The notes beneath the pieces are model-generated. The model did not search any database and was not told the DNA's origin. It saw nothing but the letters and a program-made list of their open reading frames with translations. Positions 24,428 through 38,400 of a stretch of 64,000 nucleotides of DNA are shown here, one piece after another (the stretch's first letter is position 1; every line of letters starts with the position of its first letter). The position numbers and the translations under genes were made by a program. The DNA is from Neospora caninum Liverpool (Eukaryota > Apicomplexa > Conoidasida > Eucoccidiorida > Sarcocystidae): NCBI RefSeq assembly GCF_000208865.1, contig NC_018396.1:3839101-3903100 (forward strand). The letters are read 5' to 3'.

Positions 24428-27400
24428 CGCTCAAAAAGCAACTAGACGCATTAGATGACGAAGAAAATGAACTTGCGTTGGAGCTGATGGTGAGGGGCAA
24501 AGGCGGGCACGGCTTGGGGCGTACCATCGACGTCCAATCCAGTTGGCGAATCGAAACGAACAAGACGATACGTCCTTACGGAACCGACATTTTTTGCCGG
24601 ACATGCCATAGATGACTACTCAGTCGATCGAATATCAGGCCGTTACTGTGTCATCTGGCGTGAGAGCTGTTGGCATTCAGCGTGCCTCGTTGTGTACAGC
24701 AGCACCCTTTCAAAACTTCCTTTTTACAGTTGGTCTTTGTTCGCAGGCAGAGTACCAAAGAGTCCTTCACAATTTCATTCATGAAAACACACGCTGCGTC
24801 GAACTGTTCCTGCAAACGTAAGCATTAGATCGTCGCGTTCCCTGACAATATACGGCAGCTGCATGGCAGTCAGCTCCGTTCATCCTAACAGGATCACCTC
24901 TGGCAACAAACGATTGGTCAGTCCATGCAAAACACGCCAAACATACTTTCCAGCTTCAAACCTGAAGGCTCCTTAGTTATGACCCATCTGTTGTAACTGT
25001 TTTGCAGGCCTGCAGGGAAGCGAATGCTCTACGAGCGCACCAGCGAATATCTAGAGTTGAACCCCGGTACGCGGTCGAGTCGTTCATCGATAGCAAAGAG
25101 TGACATCACTACCTTGCTCAACAACTATACATCAGGGGAAGCTGTGGCTGTTGTAAACAAGATACAGGACAACGTGTCGGAAACGCACCCTGTCCATAGA
25201 AGGGTTGCACAGCTTTTCAGTTTTCGCCTGTAAGACCGGCTATCACAGTTCATACAGGACAGACACGATCCTACGCGTTGAATCTAGAGTGTCGGGCCAA
25301 TTCCTGAAGGGTTTGAGTTTCCTTTTTCGTTGGGGACTATATAGGTCTCGACCTAGATACAGCTGAGCTGGAGGCGCGACGAGACTTCCGGGAAGTGAAT
25401 GAAGTTCACCTCAGTGAGAAGTTGACTCAGACGTTCGAAGAAATGAAGAAGTGCTACCGCCTTCGCTACGTTGTGAGGGATGGTTTCCCCACCTCGACAG
25501 TCGACTTCCTTCATGACGTTGACTGTCACCAGCAGGCAGTTTCACGTGCAGCAGTCGAGGAAGGATTAGATGTGTTACACGCCCCGATCGAACCTCGGTG
25601 ATATCCAGTGGATGATGAAGAGGTTGCATAGCCCGCGAGAAAGACGATTCCGGCTTATACAAATTACTACACGCGCCGGCTGCGACTGAGCCACCTTGCT
25701 ATCGATCGACAGACCTGCATTGCTGCCCATGAAGGCTACGAGACACAAACTTTCTCAGTTCACTGTGTACTGAAGACAGTGAATCGTCTTGCGCGCACAG
25801 GTGTTTTCACATGCCATCTCGTTCCAACGAGGATGACCGCACCACACATTATGAGCGAAAGAAAGCGCCCTTTCCCTGATGAAATTGCTTGTCCTCCAGC
25901 TTGGCAGGCTTAACCTTATGTACGAGCTTCTCAAGTAAGCTGTTGATGATGAAGCGTTGCATAAAGTCTGAGCAAGGCGGGCCATACTGGGTCAGATTAC
26001 TTGCTCTACGTATATTTAGGCTGTCTGCCTCGAGCCCGTTATATTCGTTAAGTTGCCCCGCAGAACGGGACTGGCCTCCTCACTAAAGTTTACCGAGGTG
26101 CATGGTGAACTTAGAATTGGAGGCGACAAACTTCTGACGGAAGCATCATCCTCTGTTTTACGATGGGCAACGCTGCTCTCTGCCTCTGCCGCAGGATCGA
26201 AGAGCACTACAACTCACTCGTCGCTGATGGCAAGGTTCATCCTGTAAGTCGCCTCCAATGTCCTATCTAAACATGCTCCGCACAACCGTACGTCTCGCTC
26301 GCAGAACCACGAGCGTGTAAACGTCGCAGCGTATCGGGTGTAACGGGCGTGGACACTCTCAAGATGTCTTTGTGTGGCCACTGTTCGCCAGTTTAAGCCT
26401 GGTAACAAGACCACACGCGCACTTACATCATCAGTGTTCTCTGCACTTGCTTGAGAACTTTTGGTATTCTGCAGGAGCCTCGTCATGAGATTAACACCTT
26501 GTTACAGGTTTTAGAGTGTATGTAATGTGTTTCGCATCCCGGTCGCAGGCTAACCTTGGGCTCTTCGACTCGAAGATCGTCGGCCGGATGCGCAGTGGCG
26601 AGTGGTAAGCTGAGATGAAGGCGCTGAGCTACTTTGGAAACAGAACGTTGTTTCGAAGACTTGCCACGCATGCTGCACTACTTTACCCTGGCATGTGTTG
26701 GTGTCGGCGGTTGTTGCACAATATGATGCTCTCTTGAGCGCCGAGAAACAGCTGCCGCTATTGAGCGCATGTGTCGCTGATATTTCGGCAAACTGGAACC
26801 AACTGCACGATACCGATGTAAGCGTGTCGCTGGCGATAAGCGTTTACGAGGACCCCAACAGCTGTACACATGTACTTCTCTGCGTCGAGTGCCGGGTCTC
26901 ACCGCCCGGTTGAAGTCCTGTATCTCCATTGTACCCGCAACAGGTTCCAGATGGTGTCGGACATTCTCCCTTCGCTGGATGTTTTGGTTGACTTCACCGC
27001 GCTAAGGAGCGGATCGAAAGCGTCTCAATCTCCTCGATCGGTTGCTCTTTCCCGCTTTGACAAGCGGTCGAACAAGACCCCCTCTGTGACGTCTTCCCCG
27101 AAGAAAGGGCTTCTCTCCGTAGGGAACAAGGCGGCGCCTCGGGCTTTTCGGTCGGTATCGTCGAAAACCCTTTCGACTCCCGAAACCGTGACAAGCGGCC
27201 GGAAAGCCACAGATGAAAGATCCATATGGAGACAGCGGGCAACCCCCCGGCAAAAGCAACAGACGCGCGCTTGCGACCGGCAGTCCGAGCCGCGTGGGAG
27301 TCCATCGTGTGCGAAGGAAGTCGGAATCAGTCCCCTCCGAAGCTTCCACCGGAGCTGCTCCACATGTCAAAAAGGCGGTCCATGTGCCGAGTCGCAATCT

Positions 27401-30400
27401 TCAGCATTCGCTTCGAATTTCCGCGAGGAATGTTCTCCATCAGTTCTGCGGTCTCCCCGATCTCCACCGTACCTCGGAACAAAAGGGCAGAACTCATTGT
27501 CCAAAACTGGCTCGCATCAAAGTCTGCATGTTCCGTGCGAAAAAGCATCGAGTACATCTTGTGGAGAGAACAATGATGGTCACAGCGCCGAGGCAGCGAA
27601 GTCGGAGCTTGGCGCATGTGCTCTCCGGAAGCTGCCTTGGACCGCAGACGCTTTTCCTTCAATCGCATCGCCAGCAGACGCTGCCGAGGATCGACTGTCA
27701 GCGTCACATCATACAGCCTTCCTTCTTGTCGACTCTGCAATGCGCGACACTCCGAGCAGCGAGGAGTCCTGCCATGGCGCCGCCTGCGGCCTGTTTACTG
27801 CTTCATGCTCCTCTCCGCGCAGCAAAAATTGGAGAGGCGAGACTCGCGCACTTGGCTCTCAACTCACTAGCGAAACGAATCGCAAAGGAGGCTCGGCCAA
27901 TCTCCACAACTCACGTCGCGAAGGAGCCGGAGGAAGGATCCGACCGGAGGCTCCGTCTCACGGGCTCCAGCGGCTGTCCACGCGTGATGGAGTCGCTTCT
28001 GGACCTTGCCGAATTCTTCAGCCTCCCATGGAAAAGTCGCAAACCGCTCCGCGGGAGATGCAGCAACCCGAAAAGGGGCAAATGTTTCAGGTTATCGGTG
28101 ACGGGAAACCTGGCATGACAGACGAAAGTAGCCGGGCCTCGCAGGAGGAAGAAGAAACTGCAGTGACGGCTTCCACGTCCCGGGAAAACACTTTCGAAAG
28201 GACTTCCTCCATCAATGCCAATCCAGGCGTGTTCAACGGCCCCACGGCGGCAGCTCCGCTTCCTAGGATCCCGACTAAACGAGGCATTGGTTTCGGTCGC
28301 TTTCGGATGCATTCTGTGCCAGGAGGGTTGGGAAACGTGGTCACTGGCATGGATGAAACGATGCTCTTGCCGGGGAACCAGAAGCTCCCAACCGGCCGCA
28401 CGCAAACAGCGTTCACTGCGGGTGGCTTGGAAAACCTCCAAGAAAAGCCGAGTCAGCCTCTTTCACTCTGCACTTCTCCTGCGGCCGGTCCTGCACATGT
28501 GTGTCGGCCTGCAACATTGACGAAGCAAAGTTGTCATGTCCAACAGTGCTTGTGTCACGCGGCACACCCAGGGGAATCCCGAGGCAGGACGCACTCGAAA
28601 CGGGCGACAGCTGCGGTCGCTCACAGTTACTTGGCACGTGAACAACGCGCGCACTCAGAGGTCTATGCCGAGAGTGTGTGGCCGCTTCGCGCTCGCCGCT
28701 CCGCGTCTTCGACACCCCCACGTGTAACGCCATTACCAACACGGCAGACAACTGAGACTACAGTCGGGTCTGCGGCGGCGGAGCGATCCGGTCCCGCTGC
28801 GTTCAGGAATGAGGCGCAACATTCGACAGCATCCATTCCTCTTCTGCGCGGAGAGCACGGAGTCACTGACAACCCCTCCGTACCTTCCGGCGCCATGCAC
28901 CAGAAGTGCCCCAACGTTGTCCAACCCGGCGGCCAGTTCGTCGAGAGTCAGAGCGTGCGGCTGCTGATCGATCCAAGTGTCCGACAACTGGCTGAAGCCG
29001 CCTCTTCCAGCGCGGCCAGATCTGTGCCCGGTTACAACGAAACAGATGCGTGCCAAGTGCGTCCGGATATTGCCGTGCCTGGGCAGCCAAGGGGAGTCGA
29101 TGCAGAAGCTATTCCTGCGGAGGACTGCTGTCACGCGCACTGCCAAGGCGTAGGACAGGAAAGTGCAGCACCTGCCGAGAAACGTAAGAGTCAGTGCAGC
29201 CAGGAGCGGAGCGCTGTGCACAGGAACAATTCGCCTGGCGTTCGACAGCCAAGAGGGCACATACCAGCTCTCTGCGGGGCCCACGCTTCGTTGGACACCA
29301 GCTGTGGTCAAATGGGCATCCCAGTCTCGTTTGTGCAGCCCTTGGATGATCTTCAGAACTCCGGGAAGGCTGCACCAGTCACCTCGTGCTTAAACGCGAC
29401 GTTCCACGGCTGTGCAGCTACAGCAGGGACGCACTTTCCACCATCAGCGGCGGACCCCCTCCGTGCTTCCCCAACGGTACTCACCGATAACAGGTTTCCA
29501 CCACCTGCAGCTGCACTGGGACCACGGGTCCTGACCATTATACGGTCAGTTTTCCCCGTGGAACGGGCCGAACAGACTAACCAAAATACGACGCGGTCAA
29601 GAAGCTACATGCAGACTCAAGTACCAGCTTGCAACCCAACGAGTATTCGGCCTCGAAGAAGTGTGCCCAGTCCTAGGGGAGCGCCCCAGAACATAGAACG
29701 ACGCATCAGACACCGCAGGAACATGAAGGCCCAATCCCACAATGGAGAAGTGCAGGACATGAATGTCGTCGACAGCGCCGTTCGGCTTGTTGGTTTCAAC
29801 GACTTGCTACAGAATTCCCTTGATACTTCTGCTCTTAACCAGGAAAATGGTTGCTCCGATCCACAACGCATCGACCGCACCATATTCCAACCCGTGCGCC
29901 ACACCATGAATCCCGCCGTCAGAAACAGTTGTCCGACTGAGACGCCAAGGAGTCCTCACAATAACACCAAATCTGTCGCGTCGCATGCCATACAAAAGAG
30001 TCGCCATTTGTCTCCATCGTCGGCGATTTGCAGACTTAGCACTGCTTCGGAAAAGAGGCAGTCGCACTGTGAAATGTTCAGGGAGCATGTGACGCAAGAA
30101 CAAGCCAATGTGCCGGCTGCTGCATTACCCGATTCACGCCCTGGGGACGTTTCAATGGTTGATTCTCCAGGCAAATTCATTAGGGATGGCCGATGCGGAC
30201 GCGATGGAGACCGGGAGTGGCTAGCCGGGGGCGTTCCCGCGCAATCTGGAAAACCGATTATGGAGAAAAGCTCGAGTTGCACATCCTCTTTGACGGGTCA
30301 CAATGAGGCACATCGCTACATATCCGAAGGCGGTACACATGCTACATCCTTGCCCTCAGTAACAGGGGAACGCCGTCCAGGTTGGGAGGCGGCAGCGGGC

Positions 30401-31150
30401 ACTTCTGCCGTGGCACCCACAAGGAATGCTGTCAGGGAAAACAGGACGGCCACCAACGGTGTAGTACGCTCTCAACATCAGGCAACCAATGTTGCGCAGT
30501 CGTCCACCACAGATTTAGTGCCCGCAGCGCATGGAAACTGCACGTCCGATATCAGCTGCGTGCTTGTGCCTGAGATGTCAGAGATGGCCCCGCAAACGCT
30601 GGCTCAAGCTTACTGTCCAAGCTCGTTTGGTGTCATATCCAGCTATTCGCGTGAATGTGGTTCCAGAGCGGCAGGAACAACCAGCGAGACCGGAGCTGCA
30701 GCGTGTCCGCAGGGACGGCCACGCGGCACAGGTGGACAGGCGGCCGTGCCACACATGTTCCAACGCCATTGCTTCTCTAATGAACAAGCCGCAACTGCAA
30801 ACACTGCAAACCCGTGTCTTCCCGGAATGAGCATGCCCATTATGTACGCTGGACAGCATATTGTTCCGTCTACGGGAAACCCGCTGTTCCTCAGCGCGTT
30901 GGAGCGATTCCCGCAAATGCAGCACTACACTGCGACTCCCGGAACTGAGTGTGCAGCCTTCCTGCTTACTTCCTGTCATGAGGCAAAGACTCTCCCCGCC
31001 CTACCTGTCATAGTCGCCAAGCAATGGCAACGTACATGTGGGGACGTTCTGGCGCACCCGGCAGCTGAACAGAGGCTTTTGTGGTATGATGCTTCTTACC
31101 CGAATGGAACACACCCCGTCAGGCTACGCAGTACTGCCCGTGTAACCTAA
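24428..31150 (+). CDS. Multi-exon protein with helical N-terminal part and 1,399-residue low-complexity last exon; possibly ALIX/BRO1-like
   Basis: Supported exons are 24428-24489 (KKQLDALDDEENELALELM), 24747-24817, about 25008-25231, about 25340-25472 (HLSEKLTQTFEEMKKCYRLR), 25900-25934, 26195-26243, 26549-26604, about 26660-26817 and 26951-31150. Most junctions keep phase. Those before 25340 and 26660 do not resolve cleanly, and upstream exons, including one near 23.05-23.16 kb, are likely. The pieces read as long helices: HYNSLVADGKVHP, NLGLFDSKIVGRM, VVAQYDALLSAEKQLPLLSA and MVSDILPSLDVLVDF. Their order and spacing faintly recall the V domain of ALIX/BRO1 ESCRT proteins, but no diagnostic motif was seen. 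The last exon is rich in Ser, Arg, Pro, Thr and Gln, has no predicted fold and ends LRSTARVT. That this is a real gene is nearly certain; its identity is not. Confidence 0.7.
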
Positions 31151-32425
31151 CTGTTGCCCTCCGCAGCATTGCCCACCAGTGAGATTCGTGCTTGAGACTT
31201 GCCTCGGTTCTGTCACACAGTGGCGCCGTGTCAGTCCAAGACGATGTGGCAGGCGACCGGAACAGGCTGTACATATCGGTGAATATATGCTTTGGCGCCG
31301 AACTGAGAAACTTCCATTGCACGTCTTCATCCAAATGCTGGTTCTTCTGCCACGGTGCTTCAACCGTCCTGTTCTGCTTCGTCACTGTCCCGATAGACAG
31401 CCACTTCCAAGGAGTCTTCTTTTCGTAACTCCTGGCTTCACCGGCCTCAATATGTGGAGACTCAGGCTATGTGTTCTAGATCCTCCCAGACTATCCACCC
31501 AGGAGGGGGGACTCCGATTCACGTGACAGCCCCATCCTTCTGAAGCAAGCTGAAAACGTTCCACCACCTTTGACGCGGCTGGTAGGGCAGGTGATTCCTG
31601 TGCCCGAACACACAATGACAGTCGGACCCGCGTGCGCCATCTTTTGTTCACCCATGCTGTCCGCTCTGACCTTTCAGCTGCTTCGCGTAGTATATGCACA
31701 TCGTTTGTGTAGAACACTGGTGCGCCCATGTTGAGGCCTCATTTGAGCCCTGCAACGGTTGATACGGCTTTACAACTAGTTGACATTATACGAGAGTTAC
31801 GACAGTGCTGTCGCATCATGTATAGAAAGCAATGCGGATGGTTAGAAACACACTCAGTTCCTCGACTACCACTTTCTCTTTTGGCGAGCCGCCCGTGCCC
31901 CAACAAATGGCCCACGATGCGAGAAAGACTGCCCCCTGTGGACAGATCCATTGTCACTAACACCAAATATAGCGCGATACTCAGGAATCCTTCACAAATG
32001 GTTATTTCCACAGACGAAGCAAAAATGATCGAGACTTCCTGGTCACCAATAGCCACCGTATCTGTCGTCGCAGTGCCACCACTGACGGAAAGGACGCACA
32101 TGTGCATTCCATGAGAGTCTTCATGGACTTCACAGCCACAAATCGACATCAGCCCCCGGACGAAGAAGCTAAAAATATTATTGATGCTTCAAGGGACTCA
32201 CGATCAGGCACTCCAACAACAAGGACATTGTTGAGCTTGAACGCTTCCGGTTGTACTGAGAGCATATTGAATGTAAAAATCCACAGCAACCGTTGTCTCC
32301 CGCTGAGCACTTCGGTGAGCACATCAAACCTGCGTATTGGTGAGGCGAAGGAAACTTGCAAAATATCTTCGGCCTGCCACAGGGTCTTTTGGAAGGGATG
32401 CAGACCTCAAGCTGTGATGCGAATT
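31151..32425. other. Convergent intergenic region, no gene seen
   Basis: This stretch lies between the stop codon of the plus-strand low-complexity gene and that of the minus-strand repeat gene, so it should hold both 3' UTRs. Its open frames (about 115-136 codons) have no recognisable content. Confidence 0.5.
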
Positions 32426-35400
32426 TCAGAAGAGAATCGAGACTCCGTCGAAGAGTTTTGAGTCGAGTAACGTTTGGGCTGACGCCACCGCGATACTGTC
32501 TGGCGCCTCCTTCCTCGCTTGGCGGATTAACGCGGCCACCTCCTTGAGGAGGCCAGCCGGGGCAAGGAAGCGGTCAACGAAGGCTGCTGCAATCCTGACA
32601 TACTCCTCGGGTGCTCCTCTAATGTTGCCGACCTCACCAGCAAAGCTGATGATCTGAAACCGAGCCTCAGCTTCCTCGTCATTCAGCTGCAGTCCTACGG
32701 CCCTGACAGCAGACTCAAGGGCGTCTATCCTCTCTTCAGCGGTACCGAGCAGCTGCTCAGGACCAGCATCATGCATTACCAGAAATTCCACGCACAGGGA
32801 CAACAGGACATTGAAGGCTCGCGGGTCAGCCAATAACAGGGCCAGCCACTCATACGCCTTCAGTCCAGGGCCACTCCCCAACAGCTGCGACAATCCGTAT
32901 CCATAATCACCTAAGCGTCCAGATGCGCCGAAGTTCGGCTTCAGACCCGCGATCAATTTCGGCGCCAGGACAGCAGCCAGGAGCAGCTTCTTCAGCTCCA
33001 AGTCTCCCATACCGGGAAGAAGCCCTGGCTTGAAGAGGAGGTCGGGTCGGAACAGAGCATCGGGCTTGAGCAAAAGTTCAGGCTTCAGCAGGAGAGCCTT
33101 CAACGCAAATGCCTTCAACAGCAACGGCTTCTTGTCAAGAAGCATGCTGGCTACGGGTCCTGCAAGTTGGAGCGGCACCAAGACGTACTTGAAGAAGTCT
33201 TTGCCGAGAGCGACGCAAGCAATTTTCGACTCAATCAGTGCCTCCAGGTCACCGAGCAGGCTCAGAAGGGCTCCCATGTCACCTTCCAGGAAGTCATCGT
33301 TTGTCGCCGCCCAGTTGCCTTCTTCAATACCTTGGACACCGTTTCCCATGGCCTGCCGTGCGGTCGTCATCATGCGTGCCACATCTTGCGTCAGTCCAGC
33401 AGGACCCAGAAACTGGTCAACGAACTCAGCTGCCCGACTGGCGTACTCTTCTTCAGCGCCTTCCTGCTTTCCCACTTCTCTCGCAAACCTTATAATCACT
33501 GACCGCGCATCCTCCTCCTCACCCGCAGCTGCGACGTCAGACGCCACCGGAGAGTCGATGGACTCCCAGGATGTGGACTCGGCACCTTGTGCCGTCACTC
33601 CATCAGTGTCCATAGCCCCCACCAATCCGTCAAGGCCTCCACCGGACAAACTTGAGAGGAGCATCAGAAGCTGGCCAGGGTCCATTGTCATCAGTTTCTC
33701 GATCAGCAGCAGCGGGATGTTCCCCACAGGTGCGCCAAACTTCGGCTTCAGACCCGCGATCAATTTCGGCGCCAGGACAGCAGCCAGGAGCAGCTTCTTC
33801 AGCTCCAAGTCTCCCATACCGGGAAGAAGCCCTGGCTTGAAGAGGAGGTCGGGTCGGAACAGAGCATCTGGCTTGAGCAAAAGTTCAGGCTTCAGCAGGA
33901 GAGCCTTCAACGCAAATGCCTTCAACAGCAACGGCTTCTTGTCAAGAAGCATGCTGGCTACGGGTCCTGCGAGCTGGAGCGGCACCAAGACGTACTTGAA
34001 GAAGTCTTTGCCGAGAGCGACGCAAGCAATTTTCGACTCAATCAGTGCCTCCAGGTCACCGAGCAGGCTCAGAAGGGCTCCCATGTCACCTTCCAGGAAG
34101 TCATCGTTTGTCGCCGCCCAGTTGCCTTCTTCAACACCTTGGACACCGTTTCCCATGGCCTGCCGTGCGGTCGTCATCATGCGTGCCACATCTTGCGTCA
34201 GTCCAGCAGGACCCAGAAACTGGTCAACGAACTCAGCTGCCCGACTGGCGTACTCTTCTTCAGCGCCTTCCTGCTTTCCCACTTCTCTCGCAAACCTTAT
34301 AATCACTGACCGCGCATCCTCCTCCGCACCCGCAGCTGCGACGTCAGACGCCACCGGAGAGTCGATGGACTCCCAGGATGTGGACTCGGCACCTTGTGCC
34401 GTCACTCCATCAGTGTCCATAGCCCCCACCAATCCGTCAAGGCCTCCACCGGACAAACTTGAGAGGAGCATCAGAAGCTGGCCAGGGTCCATTGTCATCA
34501 GTTTCTCGATCAGCAGCAGCGGGATGTTCCCCACAGGTGCGCCAAACTTCGGCTTCAGACCCGCGATCAATTTCGGCGCCAGGACAGCAGCCAGGAGCAG
34601 CTTCTTCAGCTCCAAGTCTCCCATACCGGGAAGAAGCCCTGGCTTGAAGAGGAGGTCGGGTCGGAACAGAGCATCTGGCTTGAGCAAAAGTTCAGGCTTC
34701 AGCAGGAGAGCCTTCAACGCAAATGCCTTCAACAGCAACGGCTTCTTGTCAAGAAGCATGCTGGCTACGGGTCCTGCGAGCTGGAGCGGCACCAAGACGT
34801 ACTTGAAGAAGTCTTTGCCGAGAGCGACGCAAGCAATTTTCGACTCAATCAGTGCCTCCAGGTCACCGAGCAGGCTCAGAAGGGCTCCCATGTCACCTTC
34901 CAGGAAGTCATCGTTTGTCGCCGCCCAGTTGCCTTCTTCAACACCTTGGACACCGTTTCCCATGGCCTGCCGTGCGGTCGTCATCATGCGTGCCACATCT
35001 TGCGTCAGTCCAGCAGGACCCAGAAACTGGTCAACGAACTCAGCTGCCCGACTGGCGTACTCTTCTTCAGCGCCTTCCTGCTTTCCCACTTCTCTCGCAA
35101 ACCTTATAATCACTGACCGCGCATCCTCCTCCGCACCCGCAGCTGCGACGTCAGACGCCACCGGAGAGTCGATGGACTCCCAGGATGTGGACTCGGCACC
35201 TTGTGCCGTCACTCCATCAGTGCCCATAGCCCCCACCAATCCGTCAAGGCCTCCACCGGACAAACTTGAGAGGAGCATCAGAAGCTGGCCAGGGTCCATT
35301 GTCATCAGTTTCTCGATCAGCAGCAGCGGGATGTTCCCCACAGGTGCGCCAAGCTTCGGCTTCAGACCCGCGATCAATTTCGGCGCCAGGAAGGCAGCCA

Positions 35401-38400
35401 GGAGCAGCTTCTTCAGCTCCAAGTCTCCCATACCGGGAAGAAGCCCTGGCTTGAAGAGGAGGTCGGGTCGGAACAGAGCATCTGGCTTGAGCAAAAGTTC
35501 AGGCTTCAGCAGGAGAGCCTTCAACGCAAATGCCTTCAACAGCAACGGCTTCTTGTCAAGAAGCATGCTGGCTACGGGTCCTGCGAGCTGGAGCGGCACC
35601 AAGACGTACTTGAAGAAGTCTTTGCCGAGAGCGACGCAAGCAATTTTCGACTCAATCAGTGCCTCCAGGTCACCGAGCAGGCTCAGAAGGGCTCCCATGT
35701 CACCTTCCAGGAAGTCATCGTTTGTCGCCGCCCAGTTGCCTTCTTCAACACCTTGGACACCGTTTCCCATGGCCTGCCGTGCGGTCGTCATCATGCGTGC
35801 CACATCTTGCGTCAGTCCAGCAGGACCCAGAAACTGGTCAACGAACTCAGCTGCCCGACTGGCGTACTCTTCTTCAGCGCCTTCCTGCTTTCCCACTTCT
35901 CTCGCAAACCTTATAATCACTGACCGCGCATCCTCCTCCGCACCCGCAGCTGCGACGTCAGACGCCACCGGAGAGTCGATGGACTCCCAGGATGTGGACT
36001 CGGCACCTTGTGCCTTCACTCCATCAGTGCCCATAGCCCCCATCAATCCGTCAAGGCCTCCACCGGACAAACTTGAGAGGAGCATCAGAAGCTGGCCAGG
36101 GTCCATTGTCATCAGTTTCTCGATCAGCAGCTGCGGGATGTTCCCCACAGGTGCGCCAAACTTCGGCTTCAGACCCGCGATCAATTTCGGCGCCAGGACA
36201 GCAGCCAGGAGCAGCTTCTTCAGCTCCAAGTCTCCCATACCGGGAAGAAGCCCTGGCTTGAAGAGGAGGTCGGGTCGGAACAGAGCATCTGGCTTGAGCA
36301 AAAGTTCAGGCTTCAGCAGGAGAGCCTTCAACGCAAATGCCTTCAACAGCAACGGCTTCTTGTCAAGAAGCATGCTGGCTACGGGTCCTGCGAGCTGGAG
36401 CGGCACCAAGACGTACTTGAAGAAGTCTTTGCCGAGAGCGACGCAAGCAATTTTCGACTCAATCAGTGCCTCCAGGTCACCGAGCAGGCTCAGAAGGGCT
36501 CCCATGTCACCTTCCAGGAAGTCATCGTTTGTCGCCGCCCAGTTGCCTTCTTCAACACCTTGGACACCGTTTCCCATGGCCTGCCGTGCGGTCATCATCA
36601 TGCGTGCCACATCTTGCGTCAGTCCAGCAGGACCCAGAAACTGGTCAACGAACTCAGCTGCCCGACTGGCGTACTCTTCTTCAGCGCCTTCCTGCTTTCC
36701 CACTTCTCTCGCAAACCTTATAATCACTGACCGCGCATCCTCCTCCGCACCCGCAGCTGCGACGTCAGACGCCACCGGAGAGTCGATGGACTCCCAGGAT
36801 GTGGACTCGGCACCTTGTGCCGTCACTCCATCAGTGCCCATAGCCCCCATCAATCCGTCAAGGCCTCCACCGGACAAACTTGAGAGGAGCATCAGAAGCT
36901 GGCCAGGGTCCATTGTCATCAGTTTCTCGATCAGCAGCAGCGGGATGTTCCCCACAGGTGCGCCAAACTTCGGCTTCAGACCCGCGATCAATTTCGGCGC
37001 CAGGACAGCAGCCAGGAGCAGCTTCTTCAGCTCCAAGTCTCCCATACCGGGAAGAAGCCCTGGCTTGAAGAGGAGGTCGGGTCGGAACAGAGCATCTGGC
37101 TTGAGCAAAAGTTCAGGCTTCAGCAGGAGAGCCTTCAACGCAAATGCCTTCAACAGCAACGGCTTCTTGTCAAGAAGCATGCTGGCTACGGGTCCTGCAA
37201 GTTGGAGCGGCACCAAGACGTACTTGAAGAAGTCTTTGCCGAGAGCGACGCAAGCAATTTTCGACTCAATCAGTGCCTCCAGGTCACCGAGCAGGCTCAG
37301 AAGGGCTCCCATGTCACCTTCCAGGAAGTCATCGTTTGTCGCCGCCCAGTTGCCTTCTTCAACACCTTGGACACCGTTTCCCATGGCCTGCCGTGCGGTC
37401 GTCATCATGCGTGCCACATCTTGCGTCAGTCCAGCAGGACCCAGAAACTGGTCAACGAACTCAGCTGCCCGACTGGCGTACTCTTCTTCAGCGCCTTCCT
37501 GCTTTCCCACTTCTCTCGCAAACCTTATAATCACTGACCGCGCATCCTCCTCCGCACCCGCAGCTGCGACGTCAGACGCCACCGGAGAGTCGATGGACTC
37601 CCAGGATGTGGACTCGGCACCTTGTGCCGTCACTCCATCAGTGCCCATAGCCCCCATCAATCCGTCAAGGCCTCCACCGGACAAACTTGAGAGGAGCATC
37701 AGAAGCTGGCCAGGGTCCATTGTCATCAGTTTCTCGATCAGCAGCAGCGGGATGTTCCCCACAGGTGCGCCAAACTTCGGCTTCAGACCCGCGATCAATT
37801 TCGGCGCCAGGACAGCAGCCAGGAGCAGCTTCTTCAGCTCCAAGTCTCCCATACCGGGAAGAAGCCCTGGCTTGAAGAGGAGGTCGGGTCGGAACAGAGC
37901 ATCTGGCTTGAGCAAAAGTTCAGGCTTCAGCAGGAGAGCCTTCAACGCAAATGCCTTCAACAGCAACGGCTTCTTGTCAAGAAGCATGCTGGCTACGGGT
38001 CCTGCAAGTTGGAGCGGCACCAAGACGTACTTGAAGAAGTCTTTGCCGAGAGCGACGCAAGCAATTTTCGACTCAATCAGTGCCTCCAGGTCACCGAGCA
38101 GGCTCAGAAGGGCTCCCATGTCACCTTCCAGGAAGTCATCGTTTGTCGCCGCCCAGTTGCCTTCTTCAACACCTTGGACACCGTTTCCCATGGCCTGCCG
38201 TGCGGTCGTCATCATGCGTGCCACATCTTGCGTCAGTCCAGCAGGACCCAAAAACTGGTCAACGAACTCAGCTGCCCGACTGGCGTACTCTTCTTCAGCA
38301 CCGTGTTTTGATTTTGCGGTCTGTGTAGCCAGAGATATTATAAGGGACCGTGCTCGTGCAATGTTTTGTAGGTGGCCGGACTGACTGTCGTGGTCGTCAA

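Noticed and set aside
27213..28118. A 301-codon plus-strand open frame in a second frame of the long last exon
   Set aside because: It is an overlapping frame within a low-complexity, GC-rich coding exon and is explained by composition.
32924..38301. Could the tandem repeats be a satellite or a CRISPR-like array?
   Set aside because: The units are 807 bases, codon-periodic, contiguous with no spacers, and part of one open reading frame.
33030..38384. A 1,784-codon plus-strand open frame antisense to the repeat gene
   Set aside because: It exists because one stop-free antisense frame is copied with every in-frame 807-base unit. It has no start context, signal or domain, and the opposite strand has a signal peptide, an intron and sensible protein composition.
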